A stretch of DNA of 64,000 nucleotides from Gorsachius magnificus (GCA_034008185.1 CM067081.1:188067510-188131509); one strand, 5' to 3'. Numbered from the stretch's first letter, positions 26,401-45,641 are shown. The notes: generated by a model from the letters alone, not told the origin. A program made the numbers and translations.

Positions 26401-28798
26401 GGACTAAATGAGGCTTGCAAACTGACTTAAAGGTGACTCCTGCGCTCAGAACTGGTTTTTCTGGAGATAAGTCCAATTCTTAACTTTCATCTTTAAAATC
26501 ACTTTAAGTGTTCCTTTTTTTAAATGCTTTCTGACTTGGAGAATGTCAGTCTCAAGTCTTACAGGGGATTTAACTTTAGGTGTTCATCAGTTTATGAACA
26601 AATACAATCTTTGGTATATGGATGTTGTTATTGGAACGTTTTGCATTTATTAATGAAAATAAAGTTCATTGATATATATAATATTAAACTAAAAAATCTT
26701 TTGTATTAGGAATTGTATATATGTTTTTTCCTTTAATTTTTGGATAGGAGCGTGACTTTCCTACAGAGATGGTGAAGTTTGGACCTGAGCGCATGTATAT
26801 TGACTGCTGGGTTAAAAAACAAACTTATGATACCTTCAAGGAGATTCTGGGCTCAGGGATGCAGTATCATTTGCAGGTGAGTTGCTGTTTGATACGTGCT
26901 CAGGCTGTTGTTCCCTGTCTGGCTTCTTGGTAGTAATTCAGTCTGAATTACAAAATTGGGAGTAGAACTTGGTGAAATGATGGGCTTTGCATTAGAAGTG
27001 TTGAGAGACAGCACTCGCAAAATGAACTACAGTGAGCTAGAGCCAGCTGGGTGAGCTGCTTCTGAGTTGTAGCCTAGGTGTGCTGGGTTAGCAATTAGAC
27101 TTCTCCAAGAAGTAAGAGATTCAAGCTGAGTATTGTCTTAGCTTCAGGGTTTTTCGGGAATCCTTAAGCTCTCTTTCAGCAGAGTGGTGTAGTCATCTGG
27201 CCACTGTAAAGCTGTGTGCACCCACCTTCCCTGTTCAAGCTTGTAAAAAGGAATGCAAAGTTTTAGTCAAAAATAACTAATGCAACTTGCAGCTCGATGA
27301 TGACAGCTTTCCAGAAAGGAAGGGATAAGTCCTTATCTCTACAAGTCACCTGTTTAGATATGTAGCAGAAGGACGCTTAGGAGTATACGGTCCCAAATTG
27401 CTATGATAATCGTGGGGTTAAAATCTTCAGTCCAGTGTCAGTTGCATTTCTATGTGACTGAGGGAGCTCAGGCACTTAGCAGCTTTTTCAAATTTTTCAG
27501 ATACTACTTTAGCAGCCAGGTATTCTAAAATTGGTGTGTTGTGAAACCATATGGGTCTGTGTCCAGCTGCCTTCATCTGGTGTAGAGGATGTAACAGAAC
27601 AGTGTCTACCATGCTGGGACAAAAATCAGCGGGGGAGGGGGAAGCTGTCTCCCTCTTTTCAAGAGGGCAGTTTTGGTTCTTAGCCTTGTTCCTGTCAAGG
27701 GAAGAAGTTTTCCCTGGCTTGTTTGCAAAAGATACTAAGATTTTTGTCAAGTTGCTGCTATTTTACTGGAATACATGATATTTAACAGTAGTCATCTTTG
27801 GAGACTTGATAATCAGGAGAAACTGATTGCTTGATGTGTTTCTCTTTTAGTCAAATGACTTTCTTCGGAATGTGTTTGAGCTTGGTCCACCAGTAATGCT
27901 AGATGCTGCAACTCTTAAAACAATGAAGATATCCCGTTTTGAAAGGGTAGGTTATTGCGCCTTAACGTGTTTTCTTTGCTTCGTAAACTAATACACTTCT
28001 CCTGAATTAAATGGTAATCCAAGCATGTGCTTCAGAAGCTGTCATCTTTAAACTCCTCACTTTAGTTCTAACAGTGCCTTGCATTGCCCTGAACGAAACC
28101 AAACCTTGCTTGTATGCGTCTTTGAGCTCTTGTTTTAGATTTTCCACTGGGCATGTGTCTGCTACTGCTTTTTTTCAGACCTGAGGGGGTCTGAAGGTTG
28201 GACTTGGTTGCTGAGTGGTACCAGATTCATGCTCCATACATGCGAAACCTGGGCTCTTGGGAGCACCATAGGCTTTTGGGTAGGGACCTACAGGAAACCA
28301 CAGAAACTGAGTCTTCAAAAAAACAGTTTCCTGAACTCTCCAGTGTGAAACGGACACTAGGAGGATGACTTTGTTGGTTGTGAATGTACTCACCACATGT
28401 ACAATGTGTGGAATGGTGCTACCAAGTTTAATCCGGGGGGGCAAACATAATCTACACTGTGTCTGTTTGATATTAAAGACTGACCGGCTTCCAGAATTGC
28501 TCCTAGCTCCATTTCTTTTAAATGTGTATGTATTAAAATGAATCAGCCTTTGGTGCAAAGATATTACACTATAAATTTCAGAAGGCCTACCAATTTACTT
28601 TGAAGATGAATAAAAAGATATTTTCAGCTGTTGCTTAACTTAAAAAAAAACTCTAAAAGACATAAGCCTTTTGAACATCTGTGATTAATTTTTCCTTTTA
28701 TTTTGTAGCACTTGTACAACTCTGCAGCATTCAAGGCTCGGACAAAGGCTAGAAGTAAATGTCGTGATAAAAGAGCAGACGTCGGGGAATTTTTCTAG
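17408..28798 (+). CDS. IFRD1: Interferon-related developmental regulator 1 (IFRD1/TIS7/PC4), 12 coding exons
   Basis: Nuclear/cytoplasmic transcriptional co-regulator that works with histone-deacetylase complexes in muscle, neuronal and epithelial differentiation and in stress responses. Coding exons: 17408-17453, 19400-19504, 20441-20522, 20956-21080, 21359-21516, 22838-22888, 22982-23160, 23266-23374, 25362-25496, 26748-26876, 27851-27946, 28709-28798. All introns are GT/AG and phases agree: 1305 nt, 434 residues, no internal stop. Recognised blocks are FSDEDASIETMSHCSG (residues about 25-40), the helical-repeat IFRD domain (about 50-330) with DLTLDKSAKTRQAALE and LPSLLSCDD, the basic KVDKRKQRSVFRDVLR (about 312-327), FGPERMYIDCWVKK (about 341-354), and the C-terminal IFRD_C region with HLYNSAAFKARTKARSK ending DKRADVGEFF. 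The start codon has A at -3 and gives the family's MPK-KKR start. At 434 residues it is shorter than the roughly 451-residue human protein, because the Gly/Ala-rich stretch after the N-terminus is missing. Exon 1 ends within that linker, so an alternative exon-1 donor cannot be excluded. Confidence 0.97.
17454..19399 (+). other. IFRD1: IFRD1 intron 1
   Basis: The first 500 bp are still CpG-island sequence; the rest is AT-rich. The donor GTGGGC follows AAC G, and the acceptor TTCCTTAAG precedes GTGGTCAG. No nested gene is recognised. Long open frames at 17.4-18.0 kb on both strands are CpG-island shadows. Confidence 0.85.
23375..25361 (+). other. IFRD1: IFRD1 intron 8 (about 2 kb)
   Basis: AT-rich intron with several A-rich and T-rich runs, including a pure T tract that serves as the polypyrimidine tract just before the exon 9 acceptor at 25360-25361. 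No nested gene, RNA gene or well-defined transposon is seen. Confidence 0.85.
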
Positions 28799-29400
28799 AT
28801 CTCCTTTTCCATGAAGTTCAATTTTCATAATTAAAATAGATTTGTAACTTTTAACTTTTTAATTTCTGTAGTCACGGTTTGCACTTGTGCCCAGGGATGT
28901 TGTATAAAGTCTGTAAATACAATGCATATTGTTGCTTAGTCGCATACGCACTGTATATAGATTGACATAAGGTTGGGTGCAGGGATACATGATAATGCTT
29001 GCAGTAGATGCAACTTGCTCCAAAGGTTGAATATATTGTAACTGAACTGTGAAATGAGGCGCATAACCGTAGTCAAATGCCGTGTGTCAGATTGGGTTCC
29101 TTACTTTATATAAAGGTAAATTAAATTAATTCATTGACCAGGTATTTTGGTAAAAGTGTGCTAATATGAAAGGATGAACTTGTTCATGTGAAGTTATTTT
29201 AGTAACTTTTTTAAACTCTTCAGTGGCAGGCGGACAAAGAAATTTCTACATATTATGATTTTATCCTGAAGGGGAGTATGAAGTTCAATTGCCTTCACTT
29301 CCAGTGAAATGGGGAATGACAGATACTTGCCTCAATGTAAAATAAAACCAAGATACCATGTTTGATTTTTGGAATAAAAATGTTTCTCGCTGCTTGCTTT
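28799..29400 (+). other. IFRD1: IFRD1 3' UTR (proximal estimate)
   Basis: AT-rich sequence after the TAG stop with no further splice-supported exon. The likely end is set by the poly(A) signals at 29341 and 29373; a longer form could use the signal at 29823. Confidence 0.7.
29341..29378 (+). terminator. IFRD1: Poly(A) signals of IFRD1
   Basis: Canonical AATAAA occurs at 29341-29346 and again at 29373-29378, about 550-580 nt after the stop codon. The second is followed by a GT/T-rich stretch (TGTTTCTCGCTGCTTGCTTT), typical of a cleavage region. Confidence 0.65.
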
Positions 29401-29822
29401 CTGTGTAAAAGTGATTACTACATGAATGGGAAGCTGGAACACTAGCAAAACCTACAGGTAGAAACAGATGGGATGGTTGGTTTGCCTGTTCAGATGTGTG
29501 GTTGAGTTAGTCTCAAGCTTTAGTAGGTGCTGTCTATTTACATACCATCTGCACAACAACCTGCTGTTCATTTGCCATCACTTCTGTAATGGTCAAATGT
29601 TTTGCAATACCAGAACTAGAAAAACACCTTGTCCCTTATCTTATGGGAGCCGTTCCAGCTGCCCTGTTTTTATCACATTGAAAACTCTGTCTTCAGTTTC
29701 TGGCTCTAGAAGACCAAAATGTGCCAGTAGCTGCCAACTGTCTGTCTTGGGGATGGTGGGGCGTTTATGTAATAAAGACACCAAAACCTGGATAGCTGGA
29801 GCTTTGCACCAGAAGATCTATA

Positions 29823-29828
29823 AATAAA
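29823..29828 (+). terminator. IFRD1: Possible distal poly(A) signal of IFRD1
   Basis: AATAAA, followed within 25 nt by a GTGTATGT-type GU-rich element. Its position about 1 kb after the IFRD1 stop would give a long-3'-UTR isoform. Confidence 0.45.
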
Positions 29829-29849
29829 ACATTCTTAAAAGTGTATGTC

Positions 29850-32800
29850 AAGTTATCAGTGGAGGAGGTGAACCTTGCACCCCAAAACAACCCCACCCTC
29901 AAACCTCTTGCTTGCTCTGATAAGGGAAAGTTTGGGTTGTTGGATTTTTTTTTTTTTTTCTAGTTTCAGATTACAGCAGAACCTATTCCACAAAATCCAT
30001 ACAGGCTAATTAGTTGTACCTTCTAACGTATTTTGGGTGTGGTTTTTTTTCCAAATCATGTATCATGTAAGGCATTGTTTGGCTTACGAAACTACAACAA
30101 GGCCTTCAACTGCACTCTCTGCTATTATTGATGCATGTTGTTGGTCTCTGTCACACAAGCGGAGAAGAAACTTCTGATCCTCGAACAAGAGGCAGCTGTC
30201 TGCCTGTATTTGCCCAGCCCAAAATGTTGCCCCCTTGGGCCTAAGCGGCTCCCACAAGCCTGCTGCACTCTTCTGTGGCTTCTGGGTAGTTGCTGTCAGC
30301 ACACACTGCGAATGTGAAGTAGTGCTTTCGACGGCTTTCTGCCCTGCCAGGATTTTGCAAAATGGCTTTATACAGCACCTCCTGGCAGGGGGCCAAGTGC
30401 GCGGTTGCCTTTTCCCCCATCGCACCGTAGCTGCTAACCACAGAGACCGGGATGGCTTCCGAGGCTTTGAGGGGAGACGGGCTGTTTTCCTGCCCTGCAG
30501 AGATCTGAGGGGTTGATAGACCTCTTCAAGCTTAGAACTGGAGAGGCCTGGGTCCTTGTCTTCCAGTTAGGATGGCGTCAGGAATCTTTCAGGGGTGGAA
30601 GTGGGATGCTTTTTATTTTTTAATTTTATTTTTTTTTCTACCTGGCTTGCACATCCTTGTTTGGAGGGATGACTTCTGGGAGACCCCTGCAGAAAGGGAG
30701 CAAGCTTGTTACAGCTCCATTACTGGCCCAGCTACACAGACTGGGCAGCGGCAGAGCTTGTCAGCTTGGGGTGGGAAACTACAAGTCAGAAGATGTATCC
30801 TCTCTCTTGTTTCCTGAAAGAAAAATATGTTTATTGTCAGTTTAAAGGGGTTCAAAACATGAGAGGTACAGAGTGGCTTTGGAAAGAATTTGTCTGAGCC
30901 GTGGTCCCTCTGTATAAGCGTCAGCTGCCTGTCATTACAGCGTGCTATAACGTTATGTTCTGCAATGATGGCAACGAAAAACTGGTGATCAAGAGAACTG
31001 TCTGTGAAGGAGCAATTACCAGTTCTCACAAACAGTTCATCAGAGTTTAATTTTTAAACAACTAAGGATGCCGGACAAATTAGTCCATCCCATCCTATTG
31101 TCCCACCTAAATTTGTAAGGTGCATCGGAGAAGGAAGAAAATACTCTGCTTTTTTCTAGTCTATGCCTTTAAAAATACTCCTGACTGCAGTAGTGTAGAT
31201 AACGGCTCCTGGGCATAGCAAACTGGTTACTCGTAGCTAGAGTGTTGTAGATATGACTCTTCTGCGTAGGAACTGAGTTTTAAAAAGGCATCATAAACCA
31301 AAAGGTTAGTGAAACATTGATCGCCAGTAACAAACCTTCCCGTTCGCTGCCATAGGATATTACCCTGATTCCAATATAATGAAGATAATAATACGTGCTG
31401 ATTTCTTTTTAAGCAGATCAATATTGTGAAGTCAGTATACTTAGCCAAGATGAACTCTAAATATAGATTGAAAGGGACAGTCTGTTTCATAGCTGCCTTC
31501 ATGGGTCCTGCAGGAGCTGACAGGCTCCTATGGGTCTAAAAGTAGAGAGAGGCGTTTTCTTCGGGTGATTTTCACAGCCGATTTCTTCTATGCTGGCACA
31601 TTACCTGAACGCGGTTATGTTGTAAGTAACATTTCATTCTGTTTTGGTTTTTTTTTTTCTCTTTAGACTCAATCATTTTCCTTTTTTTCCGTGAAGAATT
31701 TTCACTGTGTTCTCACACAAAGTTCTAATTTTACCACAACAGCTTAAGGAGAAACTTAAAAGTCGAAAGGAGAAAAAAGTCTTAAAGAAAGGTTAAAGTA
31801 CAGGACAGAGTGACTCCAAAACCTACAAAGTTTAGATTAGGTTTTTTGGAAAATAACCAATACTTCTGGTCGGTGACACTGATGTCTCTATTCTCTCTCC
31901 ATTGTTTGCTGTGTCAATGGAAACAAACATAAACGAAGTATAGACTGTGCTGAATTAATAATAATGATTATCTCTGCTGCAGTTACATGCACAGTGAGGA
32001 AATCGGTTTTAAAGAATTAAAAATGAATGCAGAAACGTATAGTTCATAATACGAATAAATGAAAGGTACTCACATTTATTACAGCTCAAGTTGTTAAGAA
32101 GAGTCCTCCCTGAAGTTGCAGGGAGGTACTAATCAAAATACCCAGGAGAAACAACTGCTCTTTGGAAGCTAAAAATAGCCCAAAGCCTCTGTGCACGAGG
32201 TGGTAACTTCTAGCACGCTGCTGTTGAAACGCAGGGCTCCGTAACGCCTGCGGCTGGCCACGGGTGTGCTTGTGGGGAGAGAGGGAGCCAGCACTGCTGG
32301 GGAGGTGGCTCGCAGACCCCGCCGCCTGGCACCACGCCACATTCGAGGGGAAGGAAAGTGGACGCAGCCATCTGTCCCCAAATTACTCCCGCACACCTAA
32401 AAGTCATACGCTAGGTAAGGGTAACCACTGCTGTGCCAGCTTGTCTATCCTCGTATTTTGCAGCAACAATTCTAAACAGAGAAGAAAGAAGTCGTAATCT
32501 TTTCTTACACAATTAAATAGAAATACAGAAGTACACATGTAGGCCAGTCAGTCCCCACTATCAGGAGATGGAGCCCCATTGTCAGGAGCGACTGAAGCAC
32601 TTAAGTCTTCTGACTTATTGAGGCTCAATGAATGTTTACTTGGCTGTGTGCTCAAATTTGGGGGAATTATGACAATCATCTTCTGCATTTGGTTTGATGA
32701 GGGAAAGAGTGGGTCTTTTCTGTAAACGCTCAGGGCTCTACTCCTCAAACTTTAGGTTTCTAGTATAAGCACTAGGTTAGGAGTCCGGTCACACTGCATT

Positions 32801-34141
32801 CTCTAATGCTGGGAGAAGGAGAGAGGGTTCAGAGACGCATCAAGAGGGCAGCTTGGCTCATCTAGGATTCAGAAATCACCTTTAGGGCTTAAAACTCTCC
32901 ATCAACAGGAGGTTTGCATCCCGTGAAGTGCTGAGTTATATTTGGCAGCTAAAATTGAACCTGAGAGCTTTGATAAAATATGAAATGGGTAAGATGTATT
33001 CGACTCCAAGTCTAAACTAATCTCTGTGAGGCCCCTCCCCTTATATTGACTACCAAGGGAAAGGTACATTTAGGCTCCAACTGTAAGGTCAAAAAAACAT
33101 ATCTGACAATAAGAGGTACATATTTTTCTTCAAGAATTACAGAGGGAGTTTTCAGTGACCAGTGTAGTCTAAGATGCCTACTTAGAGCACCTGCATCTCC
33201 TTATGGCTAGTTTGTTTCTAGAAGACTTTTCTGGAGTCAGGGTAGCATAAAGAAAACCAAAAGACTGTTAAGGAATAATGCACAATTCATAGAGGAGCCT
33301 GCTTAGGTATTGCTTCTTTTTCGTATATAGTCTTCCTTCATAACTGTATTTATATAATCAATCATTCAATGAGTTTATGCACCCAGACTCTTCAGAGAAG
33401 CTGGTTTTGCTGATTGGGCCCCATCCTGCACTTTTTTTAAAGCCAGGAGTATTAGTCTGAAGAAAAGGCTTTGTCATCAGGCTTTAATTTGTCTCAAACT
33501 AGCATCTATGTGGAGTGGAACCACATTAGAAGACTATTTTTTGCTCCATTATTCACAAATAATAACTTCACAGTGATATTCTAATGTGTAAGCAGACCCA
33601 TATTCTTTCTGCTTGTCTCCTACACCTGTACCTGCTTTGCCTGTCTTATCTCTGAATTATTTGATGCTGAAGGCAGAGGATCTGAGTGACATCCTTCCTG
33701 GAGGTGTTAGTAAAGGTTTGGCTTTCACTGTGGTCAAGATATCACCTGTCATTTTACCAAGTACCCACCAAAACAAAAGGGTTATACAACTAAATAACAT
33801 CCAAATCAGTGCTGAAGCAAGTCAAATAGATTTTTCTCTTTCTCTGTTTCTACACACACACACACACATATATGTACATTTATGTGTAAGTATATGCATG
33901 TGCACAAACACAATGTAGAAATGAAATCTTACACTCATCAAAGATCTCCAAAAATAAACAAGTGCTATGTTCTGAGTTACCCTCGCCTTCAAGATCTAGT
34001 AAGTATGCTGGTCCTTCAAATCCCTTTATTTTAAGGGTTATTAAGACTGCTTGGTATTTCCTTAGAACAGGATACCAGCTGTTCCCAGTAATTTCACGTA
34101 TCCATGTTTTAACTTATCTTTTTAATTATTATTTCTTTTAG
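29850..34141. other. Interval between IFRD1 and LSMEM1 coding exons
   Basis: No coding exon is recognised. In human the LSMEM1 transcript begins close to the IFRD1 3' end, so noncoding first exon(s) of LSMEM1 may lie here, but I cannot place them from sequence alone. A T-rich run lies near 29,950 and an (AC)n repeat near 33,851-33,868. Open frames around 30.1-30.5 kb overlap on both strands and look like chance. Confidence 0.5.
33851..33868. repeat. (AC)n microsatellite
   Basis: About nine AC units followed by TATATGTACAT. Intergenic, or within a LSMEM1 5' intron. Confidence 0.8.
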
Positions 34142-34146
34142 ATACA

Positions 34147-39753
<5,607 letters not shown>

Positions 39754-40200
39754 ATCTTCTTTGGAATTAAATTCAGCGTATTCATGTACTTAGATATTTT
39801 CACATATAGCACACAGGTTACTTAAACATTCTGATATGGTCATAGGAGCACTGGGAAAGCCCTCTGAATGAAAAATATTTGAAAATAATATTTTATCCTG
39901 TTTTATGTGAATATAGATTTTGAAAACTAAACCCATATGATTTATGATAAACAATGGATTGTCAACAATTTGGGGCAGGAGTTCCAGATTCTCTATGAAT
40001 TGTAAATTGCAAGGCTAAGGGTTTAGTTTTACTTTAAATGTAAGTGAATGGTCACAGAAAACAGTGATTTCTATTTACATGATTCCCACATAACCTCGTT
40101 CACTCAGTCATTCTGTTTCTTTGGAACAAGTTTTGTGTTTGCTTCTATATTATTTGTATTTAAGGATAACTTCAGATTCCATAAATAATAAATAAATCCA
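39754..40200 (+). other. LSMEM1: LSMEM1 3' UTR (estimate)
   Basis: AT-rich sequence after the TAG stop, ending at the overlapping AATAAA cluster near 40,190. No other feature is visible. Confidence 0.6.
40187..40196 (+). terminator. LSMEM1: Overlapping AATAAA poly(A) signals of LSMEM1
   Basis: AATAAATAAA contains two overlapping canonical signals about 435 nt after the stop codon. A T/G-rich stretch (GGAGTTTGGTGTTTTCCC) follows about 15 nt later, as expected downstream of a cleavage site. Confidence 0.65.
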
Positions 40201-43200
40201 GTTCTGCCATGGAGTTTGGTGTTTTCCCTTTCTGTGTATCTAAATAGATTGACTTACCACTCTTTTTGCAAAAAACCAAATTTGAATAAAAACAAACCCT
40301 TTCATAACATGCCATATCCAGCCCAAGGTGGGTGTCATATTGCCTTACATGGGGAACAGGTTTAGAGAACTCAGTCTGGTAATACCCATCTCATAGCAAT
40401 GCTAGTATGCTGTAATCAGTATTTGCTGGCAGTTTCTAGGGGAAGGCCAAGTGTTTTTATAAAGTGATGTGGGGAAAATACTACATATTCTTGTATTTTT
40501 GCCTATAGTTGCTGTTGGCCACTATCGGAGAAGGGCCACAGGGCCAGGCACAAGTATGGTCTGAGCTTTCATGTTTTTAAAATGGGGTCGGACCTCAGAG
40601 GGTGAAAGCAGGAGCTGATGGTTTCTCATTCTGACTTTACACAGTTGTAGACACCGACACCCACAAGTGTGATCACATAAAGGACTGATGGGTAGCTTTG
40701 TAATTTTAGTATTCAGATCCTTCTACTGGTGCATACATTAAGATGCCACCTCCATTATCAATAAACAAATTGATTACTCCCATCACAACAGTGCAATGGC
40801 AGCTGACACCGCAGAGTATGTCCAACATCTTCTCTTTTACTTTGATTTCTTTTTCTCATCCAATGCTTTCTTATCTCTTCTGGACAATTTTACAAAAAAA
40901 GTCACCAAAGCCAACAACTTGCATTGCAGTTTCCTTTTCCAGAATGAATGACAGTCCTTTCTGTGACGCCTACTTCATTCTCTACAACACAGTGAAGAAC
41001 TAGGTCCAGGAATCTTCCTTTGTCTCATTCTACTTGGATTTGCCCACCAATTCTCTTCCTGCTCTTAGGTGTGCTTTGCTTTACACCTATGTTTTACATC
41101 ACCTTCTTTCTATTTCTTGATTTTTGTTTTCCTGTTGTATTACTGTCAAGTCATTCACGTGAAAACTGTGAGGTTTGGTCCTAAGAGTTTATTACTCCTG
41201 CTGTTAATTCCCAGCTGCAGTTGTAATTACCTCCTCTGGACATCACAAGCAGTTGTTACAAAGATGACTTTAATATAGCTAACAGAGAGTGATAAAGGTA
41301 AGTGTAGAGTAAGTTGTAAGGAAAGAAACCCTAAAAGCCCAACCCAAATACCTTTCTGCAAATGCTGTTAAATGATGAAAGAAAAAGTATTGTAAGACTA
41401 AAAACATGACACTCGCAGTGTTGTTTCTCTGTTCTTCTCTGAGCTGTCAGCTGCTTTTTAATGACAGTATTAAGTTCTCATCTCCCCCATTCATTTTGTA
41501 GCTACTGTAACTGCTTTCAGGCTCCTGTCTCGCACTGACACACATCCGTACTTGTTAGCCAGGGAGAAACAACTCCAGTGTTTGCCAGTCTGTGCATCTC
41601 AAACACGTGGATTTGTCACACCCCTCGCTGCAGCTGCAGCTATCAGAACAGCCTGTGGTCTGCTAGAGACTGACACCAATCATCAATAGATTTTTCTGGC
41701 AGGAGACTGTAAATAAAATCTATGCTATAGCAACAGTCCCCAAAGAAATGAAAGCTTCCTCATCTCTCTGATCTTGTCCTCAATTACTCTTAATCTAGTT
41801 ATTCAATCAGTACTCATAACAAATCCACTTTTTCTGTCTCTATTATTGATTAGAAGAGTTGGGGTTTTTTTTTAACTCCAGGGTTTGATCCTGCAAGGTG
41901 CTGAGTGCCCTCAACTGCCACAGACTTAGGACCAGCTGGGACACAACAATGTGCAGACGTGCTCAGTATCATACAGGACTGAGGCCCCGAATCATCCTTT
42001 CATATTTAATTGCTTCTTCACTTGCAGTGATCAGTGATTAAGATCAGGGATTAAAAAGGGCAAAGATTGGAGGAAGTCTTTAGGCCAATCCTGTTAGCAC
42101 TGCTGAAACACATCTGTTGTTGGAGCCACTTGCATAGAAGGGAGACATGGGGCAGCACTGCATATGGCTGCTTATGGCTTCTCAGCTCAAGTTACCAATA
42201 TCTATTTACAGTTGGGACCGCTTCCCTGTGAGACCAGAGCAAGGCTGGAGAGGGCTGCCTTGACAGCAGAGTGCCACAACCATTCCACACTTTCTGTAGT
42301 ACCCGCCCCGCCCCAAACCAGAAGCAAGTAGCAGCTCCCTTCAGGGGAACATACCCGTCTAATCTATTGACAGTGAAGTAGGCCCAAACCCAAACAAACC
42401 AATACTTGACTCTTAAAATCGTCTACAAACCTGACACTGAAGTGAACTTCAGCTCATTCCAGAGCTCCGTAATTCTTATCTTGAATAAACAGCTAAGTGA
42501 CTAGCAAACTCCAACCGCATGTGGCATCACCGCTGTGTGGTAGGTATATGGATGTTACAGTAGCTCCTGTAGACATGGGTAAGATATGGCTGCACATCCC
42601 TGGAGCCCTTGTGATGTCTTGTATTGTGACAAAGAACCATCCGTACAGGAAGGTGACCTGACAGGAATAGCTTCATCTTACAGTAGTCACAGCAGTAGTA
42701 CTGCTTCTTTCTTTTTCTCTTATTTGCAGGCTGTGGAGGTATCAATCCAAAGTAGTTTGCTTTTCAGTGTTTCTCGGAGTCCACTGTAAATAAAAATGAC
42801 ATACAAAGGGTTCAGACCGATTTAACAACATGCCACTGACACCCATCTCTCTCAAGAGCTGCAGCTACTATCATCACTGAAATGACAACTTGGCTTCGGG
42901 AAATTTTTGGCTGAATAAATCTGGACAATACTAGAAAGGTGCTGGTAAGCAAGGAGAAACACTTGGAAGATTTAACCAAGAAATGATGTTCAGTCCCATC
43001 AAAGGCATTGTTGTGCCACTCCTTGAAGTGTTGGCTGAATCTTAAGAGGGTCAGGAAATATCAGTAGATAAAATGCTTATTTTCCCCCAATTAGTTTGCT
43101 GAGAAATTAACTCCTTTGTCCAGATATCCACAACAGCCCATGTTCTTGTTAACACAAAAACATGAGACTGTATCTGTCTATGTGAAACTGCATGTGGAGA

Positions 43201-45506
43201 AATTATCCAGCACTAAATAGCAGAGGGTCTGCTAGCGCAGGCACAAGCTTGCCTTCCTTGGGGTCATGCCACCATGAGAACATCAGCTTGTACTTGGTCT
43301 TGTGCTCCTCTAGAAGGAAATGAAGCTTGGTATCTACAAGCAGCATGTAAGAACTGGGGACAAAACATTCTTTATAGAGACCTGTCTGTGAGCCAGTCAG
43401 AGGTTAGGCAAATCCAGACGGTGGGCATCTTCAGTAGAAAATGATGCACAGAGAGTGGAGGGGGCTTTTGAGGCAATCAAATCCATCCCGTTGCCTGACA
43501 GCAGCATCAGATTTACTTAAACCATTCCTGACAGATGCCTGTCCATTCACGTTGTAAAATATTTAAATGATGGAGCTTCCACAAGTCTCCTCTCCTAGTG
43601 CTTAACTAACCACATGGTTCATTTGTTTTTTCCTGAAGTCTAACTAAAATCTTCCCTGCTGAAACTTAAGTCCATTAGTACATGATCTATTGCTTGTGAA
43701 CATGAAAAATAGTTTGTTACCTTCCAACTTTTCAGTTATTTTATATTACACTAACGTTGTAAGGCAATTTTACGTTGTAAAGCTTTTTTGCCCTCTGGGA
43801 TACCTGGAATTTTAATACAACATTTATTCTTAAACTCTAGTATGAGTTCAGTTCACGTGCTCTGCTCAGTAGTAACACTATAAAGCTGAATGTGGGTAAA
43901 AACCACTCATGATGTGCGTACTCCGAATTTGGAAAAAAGAGAAGAGAAAATTCCAGGACTGGCAAAAGGATTGTCACAAGTTTTGTTAGACCACATGCTC
44001 TCAAAGGTGATGTGCTGTGTGCTGCACACAAACCAAACTGTTCAGGAACACTACATGCGGTGTCAAGGTATTTGCAAAACGAGCAGAGTGGAACAATGTT
44101 GTACAAAGCAGGAGCATTGTCAGAACTAGAATTATCTGAAGGTCAAAATCTTGTTTCATGGGATTTTGAAGTCTTTTAAGATCTAATATTTCTTTTCATA
44201 GTACCAAAGCATAATCTTGTAAAATTACACATTAAATTGCCTGCAAATATGCATTTTCAGATCCCAAATTCCAAGTTTTCTTATTCATCTCACCCTGTCT
44301 GACTGGAGTTTCTGCTCTGAGATTCAGAACCTATCCCATTGGAAATGGCAGCAAAGCAATGTGCTCCAAGAAAGCTTTAGTGTTTTGAAAATGTTTATTT
44401 TGACAAACAAAATTGCAACCAGTTCTAATTAGAACTCTGATTAAGCAACACCTTGGTAAAACAAATGCCAAATAGCAACTAAAAATTGGATTTATGCTTT
44501 GACTAGTGAAGATGCTTAACTTGATCTTCTTATAGGTTGCTAGTGTAATTTACCTTGGAAGATGCTGGTGAATAACAAAAATTGGATCAAATCATTAGAT
44601 TGCAGCCCTCTGCTCCTGGGATTAAGGGAACTGTTCTCCTCAACCGAGGAAAAAAAGCACATTCAGTCCATTACATGTTACTGTTCTTATTTTCCTGACA
44701 GATTAACAAGAATACTGAGATTTAAAGAGAGGGACAGAGGGGACGAATGTACTGTCACCTCCTCTGGGATGCATAAGAAATAGTAATGCTATGGCCAAAG
44801 AGGTTAGTCTTACTCAAGAACCCGATCAATCTTAGAATTCAAGAGAAGGTTTTTATAGACTCTGTTTGCTATCCTTTCTCTGGTTTCTGGGCCACACTTC
44901 AGCAATCGAAATGCTGTCCACGATTCACTGATGAGCCAGCAAAACCCCTGAATGGTAATGAGAATCTTCCAGTGGAAACAGTCACAGCACAGTGCTGCTG
45001 CTAATTTATCACTGTGAGGCAAACCGCATTACACACAAGGGTGAAAGGACAATTTAAAAATCGATTGCCTGCCAATTTAAAAATCTATTAATAATTATGG
45101 GTTTGCTTTTCAAGTTCTGCACTCCTCATTTAATCTTAATATCTTCTTCACCACATAACTGACTTTGGAAAACAGTGCTTGTCTGCAAGGTGACATGAAA
45201 TTTTGAAACTCACAGACACCCCTTGCTCCTCAGCAAGAGCTCATGGCTAATTCATTAACTTCCAATAATGCTTTAGTTTTTTTTCTGAAAGGTTCACTGA
45301 AGCATTTTCTTCAGAGGACCTCTCCCTCAGTACTCAAAATCATATGGGTAGATGTGTAGGTGATAACAGTATCTTTATTGACTTTTTCAACAGATGGTGT
45401 GACACAGATTCTAGTTCTTTTAGTGCATCATCAGTGACTGACTGACTTTGCATCCTGGAGCAAGCTTAAATAACTAGGTCAGGGAGGAAAAATTTGCTAC
45501 CCTTAT
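40201..45506. other. Intergenic region after LSMEM1, no gene recognised
   Basis: No coding exon can be supported. Isolated splice-like signals occur, for example a strong acceptor at 42728-42730 (TTCTCTTATTTGCAG) followed within 60 nt by AATAAA at about 42788, and a strong donor GTAAGTG at about 41298. They form no readable protein. A segment near 40,508-40,575 resembles the 3' part of an ancient CR1/L3-like repeat, but the match is weak. Confidence 0.5.
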
Positions 45507-45641
45507 TGTCCTGGTTTCTGCTGGGACAGAGTTAATTTTCTTCCTAGAATAATGCTGTGTTTTGGATATGGTACTAGAAGAATGTTGGTAACACACTGAT
45601 GTTTTAGTTGTTGCTAAGTAGTGCTTACACCAGTCGAGGAC
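45507..45641 (+). mobile_element. Truncated ERV LTR fragment, related to the solo LTR at 56.8 kb
   Basis: From TGTCCTGGTTTCTGCTGGGA the first 135 bp align almost throughout with the 5' end of the LTR at 56756, with a small internal deletion near position 40 and scattered substitutions. Similarity stops after CGAGGAC, and the 3' part, including the CA terminus, is missing. It is an old truncated LTR with no viral coding sequence. Confidence 0.8.

Noticed and set aside
28175..28558. 127-codon minus-strand frame inside IFRD1 intron 11
   Set aside because: It is antisense to an ordinary intron, resembles no known protein, and has no promoter or poly(A) signal of its own.
40508..40575. Acceptor plus short open frame at TTGCTGTTGGCCACTATCGG
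   Set aside because: It resembles the 3' part of an old CR1/L3-like repeat and is too short for a coding call.
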